64,000 nt of DNA, taken from contig NZ_CP066831.1 of assembly GCF_016598615.1 (NCBI RefSeq), positions 10,912,001 through 10,976,000 of the forward strand. Direction: 5' to 3'. Numbering within the stretch: the first letter of the stretch is position 1; each line of letters starts with the position of its first letter. The translations under genes were made by a program, and so were the position numbers. This DNA comes from Streptomyces liliifuscus. GTDB taxonomy: Bacteria > Actinomycetota > Actinomycetes > Streptomycetales > Streptomycetaceae. The notes under the pieces were generated by a model. The model saw only the letters and a list, made by a program, of their open reading frames with translations. It searched no databases and was not told the DNA's origin. Below, in pieces: positions 60,630 to 64,000 of the stretch.

Positions 60630-62306
60630 CTAGGAGACCGTCTTGAGCAGGTTCTTCTCCAGGATCACCGGCAGGGATAGGGTGCGGTAGCCGACCGAGG
60701 CGAACAGGACGGTGAGCCGGCCGTCCTCCTCGCTGAGCACCTCGCCGTCGCCCCACTGGGGGTGGTGGACGCTGGTACCGGGCGGGAACGGGTGGTCGTG
60801 GCGTACGGGTGAGGCGGCGCGGAGGCGGGCCCGGCCGGGGACCGCGTCGACTCTCCCGCCGGTGGGTCGCTGCTCGCACCGGTCGCAGTTGCCGCAGGGC
60901 GAGTTGAGGCGTTCGCCGAAGTAGCCGAGAAGGAAACGCCGTCGGCAGCCGGTGGTCTCGGCCAGGCCGCGCATCATGTCGACCCGGGAGCGTTCCATGC
61001 TCTCGTGGGCGAGGGCCGACTCGACTGCCCTGGCGGCGACTTGCTCCGCGTCGGCCCCGGGCACGGGGACCACCTTGCCGCGTTCGGTGGTGACGCCTCC
61101 GGCGCTCTCCAGGAGGTTGAGGATCGCGGTCAGCCGGGCGGCGGACAGCCCGGTCTCCTCCTGAAGTTCCGCCGGTGTCACGGGAGTCGCGCGGTCCCGT
61201 ACGCGTCGGGAGACATCGGCGATGGTGTCCGGGTCGGGGCGGCCGGTGGAGAAGAACCGCTGCAGGGCCAGGTCCTCGACGCGGTAGTGCAGGACGGCCC
61301 GGGACTCCTCGCCGTCGCGGCCCGCCCGGCCTATCTCCTGGTAGTAGGCGTCGAGGGAACCGGGCACCGAGGCGTGCAGCACGAACCGTACGTCGGGCTT
61401 GTCGATGCCCATGCCGAAGGCCGACGTGGCCACCACCACGTCCAACTCGCCGCCGAGGAAGCGGTCATGGACCGCGCTGCGCTCGGCCGACCGGCTGCCC
61501 GCGTGGTACGCGGCGGCGCTCAGGCCGAGTTCGCCCAGCTCGGCGGCGTACGCTTCGGCGTCCTTGCGGGTGGCGACGTAGACGATGCCCGGCTTGGGCT
61601 CGGCCGCCGCCCGCTCGACCACGGCACGCCGCTTGGCCGCGTCGTCGAGGAAACGGGTGACCTCCAGGCGGATGTTGGGCCGGTCGAACCCGGCCACCAC
61701 CTCGCGGACCTTGCGCATACCGAGCTGCTCGACGATGTCGGCGCGCACGGGGGCGGCGGCGCTGGCGGTGAGGGCGAGGATCGGCGGGCGCCCGACGCGC
61801 TCGGCGGCCTGCCGGAGCCTGAGGTAGTCGGGCCGGAACTCGTGGCCCCAGGAGGACACGCAGTGCGCCTCGTCCACGACGAAGAGGGACGGTCCGAGCG
61901 TGGCGAGCCGCTCCAGCACGTCCTGCTTGGCGAGTTGCTCCGGGGCGAGGAAGAGGAACCGGGCGGTTCCGTCGCCCACGCTCTCCCACGCCTGCTCGTT
62001 CTTCGCCCTGGACATCGACGAGTTGACGGCGACGGCCGGCTGTCCGCCGTTGCGCAGGAGCCCGGCGATCTGGTCCCGCTGGAGGGCGATCAGCGGCGAC
62101 ACGACGACCGTCGGCCCACCGAGCAGCGTGCCCGGCACCTGGTACACCGCCGACTTGCCCGAGCCGGTCGGCATCACCACCATGGCATCCCGCCCCCGCA
62201 TGACCGCCTTCATCGCGGTGAGCTGCCCGGGACGCAACACGTCCCATCCGAAGGCCTCCCGCGCGGCTCTGCGGAGACGACGGGCGACGAACAGGCTGAT
62301 CGGCAA
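60630..62306 (-). CDS. recQ: RecQ-family ATP-dependent DNA helicase
   Basis: 558 residues. Motif I MPTGSGKSAVYQ, motif II VVDEAHCVSSWGH, the RecQ loop FRPDYLRLRQ, helicase C-terminal motifs ATSAFGMGIDKPDVRFVLH and YYQEIGRAGRDGE, and a zinc-binding region with CGNCDRCEQ. The C-terminus is a short beta domain (VHHPQWGDGEVLSEEDGRLT) instead of HRDC, as in many actinobacterial RecQ-like proteins. TTG 62306 is preferred over GTG 62330 because AGGAG lies 5 bases before it and the GTG has none. Role: 3'-5' unwinding in recombination and repair. Confidence 0.9.
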   Translation of the reverse strand: MPISLFVARRLRRAAREAFGWDVLRPGQLTAMKAVMRGRDAMVVMPTGSGKSAVYQVPGTLLGGPTVVVSPLIALQRDQIAGLLRNGGQPAVAVNSSMSRAKNEQAWESVGDGTARFLFLAPEQLAKQDVLERLATLGPSLFVVDEAHCVSSWGHEFRPDYLRLRQAAERVGRPPILALTASAAAPVRADIVEQLGMRKVREVVAGFDRPNIRLEVTRFLDDAAKRRAVVERAAAEPKPGIVYVATRKDAEAYAAELGELGLSAAAYHAGSRSAERSAVHDRFLGGELDVVVATSAFGMGIDKPDVRFVLHASVPGSLDAYYQEIGRAGRDGEESRAVLHYRVEDLALQRFFSTGRPDPDTIADVSRRVRDRATPVTPAELQEETGLSAARLTAILNLLESAGGVTTERGKVVPVPGADAEQVAARAVESALAHESMERSRVDMMRGLAETTGCRRRFLLGYFGERLNSPCGNCDRCEQRPTGGRVDAVPGRARLRAASPVRHDHPFPPGTSVHHPQWGDGEVLSEEDGRLTVLFASVGYRTLSLPVILEKNLLKTVS

Positions 62307-62404
62307 AGGGACTCCTGGAGAAGGGTGCACGCGTCCGACGGAACCGGGTGGGCAGTGGTGGGTCTAGTGCCCGCGTCGTCGCGAAGCAGTCCGCTGGCCG
62401 GCGG

Positions 62405-63121
62405 TCAGTCGGCGGGGAGGAGCCACGCGTTGACGGGTTCTTCGACCCGCACCGTGATGTGTCCGGCGCCGAAGGCCTTCTTCAGGATGGGCTCGGCGAC
62501 GGCGGGGTCGTCGACGCCCACGACCACGGACGTCACGTCCAGCCCGACCATGCGCAGTTGGAAGGTACCGTCCCAGCGGGACATGTCCGCGCTGATCCGG
62601 CGTTGCAGAGCGACCAGTTCGGCGTGGTTGACGTCGGTGTCGTGCAGCCTGACCGTGACGCCCTTCTCGGCGGCCCCGCAGAGCGCGGCGTCGAAGGCGG
62701 CGGAGGGCATGCGGTAGATGTCGGCCGCCCGGGAGGCGACGGACATGCCGGTGTAGACGGCGAAGTAGCGGGCGTCGGAGGCCATCCGGTCGGCGTGGGC
62801 GACGGTCCGCTCCAGCGGAGAGTCCTCGGTGGCCTCGGGGAGGCTGCCAAGGGGCTGGGTGCCGGTGCAGGTGGTGGCGGGGGCCGGGGCGTGGGTGGGG
62901 TCCGGCTCGGCGACGGTGGTGGGCTCGGCGGGGCCAAGGGCCGAATCACCCGAATCGGCAGGCTTGACGGTCTTGGCAGGCTCGGTGGTGGACCCGGCGG
63001 CCACGGTCGGGACCGTCTCCGCGCCGGCGCTCGACCCTCCGAGCGTTCCCAGCGCCAGGGCGACGGCCGTCACGGCGGCACCCGTGGTCGCCCTGCTCCG
63101 TATGCTCGTACGGTTCCTCAT
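62405..63121 (-). CDS. Secreted hypothetical protein
   Basis: 238 residues with a leader (RNRTSIRSRATTGAAVTAVA, ending SAGA at about 33), a Pro/Thr/Ala-rich linker (about 35-85) and a soluble domain (VAHADRMASDARYFAVYTGM, AAFDAALCGAAEKGVTVRLH, FQLRMVGLDVTSVVVGVDDP). I do not recognise the domain. ATG 63121 is chosen from the leader; the longer frame upstream has non-coding composition. It lies about 100 bases upstream of the helicase gene on the same strand. Confidence 0.65.
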   Translation of the reverse strand: MRNRTSIRSRATTGAAVTAVALALGTLGGSSAGAETVPTVAAGSTTEPAKTVKPADSGDSALGPAEPTTVAEPDPTHAPAPATTCTGTQPLGSLPEATEDSPLERTVAHADRMASDARYFAVYTGMSVASRAADIYRMPSAAFDAALCGAAEKGVTVRLHDTDVNHAELVALQRRISADMSRWDGTFQLRMVGLDVTSVVVGVDDPAVAEPILKKAFGAGHITVRVEEPVNAWLLPAD

Positions 63122-63204
63122 GCCCCTATGGCGTGGGCGACCCCCCATCCGTTTCACCCGTCGTCCGGGATGGACGGGTTTCCCCGGTTCGCCACCGGGG
63201 TGCG

Positions 63205-63510
63205 TCAGCGCCGCCCGCCGAACTCCCAGCCGTGGACCTCGATCTCGGCATACCCGTCCGGCGCCGGCACGGCGCGTGCCGTGTCCGGGTCCGGCGCCCG
63301 GAGCAGGGCCACCGTGCCCAGCCAGGTGACGCCGTCGTCGGACAACAGCGGCCCGTACGCGATCAGTCGCTCCCGGTCCTGCGGCACGGTGAGCTCGGCG
63401 GCCGGATCCGGACCGAGGCCCAGCACCAGATACCGGTCGCCGCCGGTCCGGCCGCCGGGGAACTCCCACATGGTGCGCCCCAGCAGGTTGCGCCACCGGC
63501 GCAGCAGCAC
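63205..63510 (-). CDS. YciI-like small protein
   Basis: 101 residues. The C-terminal half (RLIAYGPLLSDDGVTWLGTV, then ALLRAPDPDTARAVPAPDGY and EIEVHGWEFGG) matches the YCII fold: a conserved His/Asp pair is expected, and GPLLSDDG is the usual loop. The N-terminal half has GRTMWEFPGG, atypical for the family, so the start may be at ATG 63471. Function in this family is mostly unknown. Confidence 0.6.
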   Translation of the reverse strand: MLLRRWRNLLGRTMWEFPGGRTGGDRYLVLGLGPDPAAELTVPQDRERLIAYGPLLSDDGVTWLGTVALLRAPDPDTARAVPAPDGYAEIEVHGWEFGGRR

Positions 63511-63565
63511 TGTCCGCGCACGCCGCTGCGCCGGTTCCTCGACCGCGAGCTGTCAGCCGGCGCTC

Positions 63566-63990
63566 TCTCCGCAAGAGCGTCCGCGCTCGGTACCAGGGCG
63601 AGCACATGGTCCTGCCCGGCCTCGGCGTCGGCGCCGAAGCCGGCACCGTGGGCACGGCGATCGACTACGGCTGCGTCTCGCGTTCACCGCGGCCGAGCCC
63701 GTCGACCCCGTCGCGAGCGCAGGCATCCTGCTCACTGGCACCCACGCCTCCGACGCGTTCGGGTGCATGCATGCAGTGGGCCAGGAACTCGTCGCACGGC
63801 TGCACGAGACGGTCCTGCGCCTCCAGCTCGACAACCGCGGGCTGCCGATGGACCGTGCCCACGACGAAGAGGAGGACCTGGCCCGGCTGCTGCTCGCCGC
63901 TGCCCGCGCGACCCGTGGTGCTGGTCGCCCGAGTTCGGCTTTCACCGCTCGCGCACCCCGAACTGGCTGTGACGTTGTTCAGCGGCCCCG
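63566..63990 (+). pseudogene. Frameshifted fragment of a hypothetical protein at the right edge
   Basis: Frame pieces read LRKSVRARYQGEHMVLPGLG and VGAEAGTVGTAIDY. After loss of one base near 63668 they continue SRFTAAEPVDPVASAGILLT, AVGQELVARLHETVLRLQLD and HDEEEDLARLLLAAARATRG. It looks like an actinobacterial protein of unknown function with its start missing; the frame changes again near 63915. No family assigned. Confidence 0.45.
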
Positions 63991-64000
63991 GCATGTTGGC

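Noticed and set aside
61005..62717. 570-codon plus-strand frame
   Set aside because: Antisense to the RecQ helicase, which shows all helicase motifs.

Overview
The window is very GC-rich (about 70 percent) with G/C in almost every third codon position. It uses GTG and TTG starts freely and carries secreted polysaccharide hydrolases, Tat-type signals, ROK and LuxR regulators and a mycothiol-type maleylpyruvate isomerase. Together these point to a Streptomyces chromosome. The density of insertion-sequence debris and decayed genes suggests a chromosome-arm or otherwise accessory region. No tRNA, rRNA, CRISPR array or replication origin is visible.

Layout. 1-10370: an aromatic catabolism block. 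A benzyl-type alcohol dehydrogenase and an aldehyde dehydrogenase (minus strand) diverge from a large ATP-binding LuxR regulator. An IclR regulator diverges from a tightly overlapping operon for gentisate 1,2-dioxygenase, fumarylpyruvate hydrolase, maleylpyruvate isomerase and 3-hydroxybenzoate 6-hydroxylase. Together the enzymes could take 3-hydroxybenzyl alcohol to fumarate and pyruvate. 10600-16700: a transposase remnant, a TauE/SafE-type permease, two beta-propeller proteins, a truncated IS701-type transposase, a hypothetical gene and a GntR/FadR remnant. 16776-26700: a xylan island with a GH62 arabinofuranosidase, a GH10 xylanase, decayed CBM and LacI genes, and a xylose ABC transporter (xylFGH) with its ROK regulator.

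26912-30906 is the most unusual part. Two related IS5-type elements lie in tandem and share a TTA junction. Each carries a different passenger gene (an ankyrin-repeat protein and a DUF2625-like protein), tail-to-tail with the transposase and inside the terminal inverted repeats. A third, unrelated IS5-family element has inserted exactly at their junction and duplicated the TTA. 31000-35000 is a graveyard of truncated genes and IS fragments around one secreted protein gene.

34950-41336: a lipoprotein that probably starts with CTG, a membrane protein, an NlpC/P60 hydrolase, and an unusual double-module kinase with its NarL-type response regulator. The NlpC/P60 gene and the secreted protein at 33849 share a conserved promoter-like block of about 72 bp. 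41502-53942: a carbohydrate locus with a ROK regulator, a ribose/inositol-type ABC transporter, a Gfo/Idh/MocA dehydrogenase, a cytoplasmic and a Tat-exported TIM-barrel isomerase, and a secreted PQQ-type sugar dehydrogenase. Three copies of a 25-bp near-palindrome (ACTTTGTCCT-N5-AGGAAAAAGT) precede the regulator and the two exported enzymes and are the likely operators.

54289-64000: a PLP decarboxylase divergent from an Lrp regulator, then about 2 kb of remnants, small secreted peptides, an alpha/beta hydrolase divergent from a MarR regulator over a double palindrome, a RecQ-type helicase, a secreted hypothetical protein, a YciI-like protein and a frameshifted remnant at the right edge.
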